This document shows, piece by piece, positions 12,927-12,945 of a stretch of DNA of 12,945 nucleotides. How positions within the stretch are numbered: the first letter of the stretch is position 1; every line of letters starts with the position of its first letter. Below the pieces are notes generated by a model that did no database searches, was not told the DNA's origin, and saw only the letters and a program-made list of their open reading frames with translations. The position numbers and the translations under genes were made by a program. Location: NCBI GenBank assembly GCA_002404375.1, contig DHJO01000140.1, positions 36,039 to 48,983 on the forward strand, in the 5' to 3' direction. Source of the stretch: Gemmatimonadales bacterium UBA4718. Lineage in GTDB: Bacteria > Gemmatimonadota > Gemmatimonadetes > Gemmatimonadales > Gemmatimonadaceae.

Positions 12927-12945
12927 CTCGGCGGGTCCGCGCATC

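Noticed and set aside
1..12945. CRISPR arrays, insertion sequences, toxin-antitoxin or restriction modules
   Set aside because: I searched by eye for spaced direct repeats, transposase-like motifs and paired small genes of known type and found none.

Overview
This is a compact, gene-dense chromosomal segment of fairly high G+C content. It is bounded by two serine tRNA genes, tRNA-Ser(UGA) at the left edge and tRNA-Ser(GCU) at the right edge. The gene set suggests an environmental Gram-negative bacterium: an outer-membrane-type M48 lipoprotein, a TsdA-like periplasmic dihaem cytochrome, a very large secreted M14 peptidase, and a charged protein rich in R/D triplets. The 114-residue ERR/DRR-rich protein and the Asp-Ser-Thr/Ala-Arg insert in the peptidase remind me of Gemmatimonadota. 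That placement is an inference from recognition and was not tested. There is no integrase, transposase, phage structural gene, CRISPR array or toxin-antitoxin pair, so nothing marks the window as a mobile island.

Left block (84-1638, minus strand): a small secreted protein of unknown function (184 aa), then a perfect 11-bp hairpin, then an M48 zinc-protease lipoprotein. A 144-base divergent gap follows.

Central block (1783-7703, plus strand): eleven tightly spaced genes. First come a 59-aa orphan protein, a Cys-rich metallothionein-like protein and an 80-aa basic protein. Next is 5-oxoprolinase (pxpA, pxpB, pxpC), where ATP-dependent opening of 5-oxoproline (pyroglutamate) gives glutamate. 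The 80-aa gene and the three pxp genes all use GTG or TTG starts, and pxpA-pxpB and pxpB-pxpC overlap by 4 bases. After these come three membrane-associated proteins (a YqjD/DUF883-like tail protein, a DUF1469 holin-like protein and a DUF3618 protein) that overlap one another. The block ends with a TsdA-type dihaem cytochrome, whose complete signal peptide requires a CTG start, and a secreted heptad-repeat charged protein. A strong bidirectional terminator at 7729-7764 closes it.

Right block (7775-12727, minus strand, converging on that terminator): a Vgb-like seven-bladed propeller protein comes first in transcription order. It is followed by a 1067-aa M14 metallopeptidase with a C-terminal amidotransferase-like domain, a 114-aa family protein of unknown function, and a 63-aa eight-cysteine zinc-binding protein.

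A loose functional theme is peptide and amino-acid turnover (M48, M14, 5-oxoprolinase) together with envelope maintenance. I see no new defence or mobile system here. The most unusual points are the CTG-initiated cytochrome, the run of non-ATG coupled starts, the hairpin before the metallothionein-like gene, and the domain architecture of the large peptidase.
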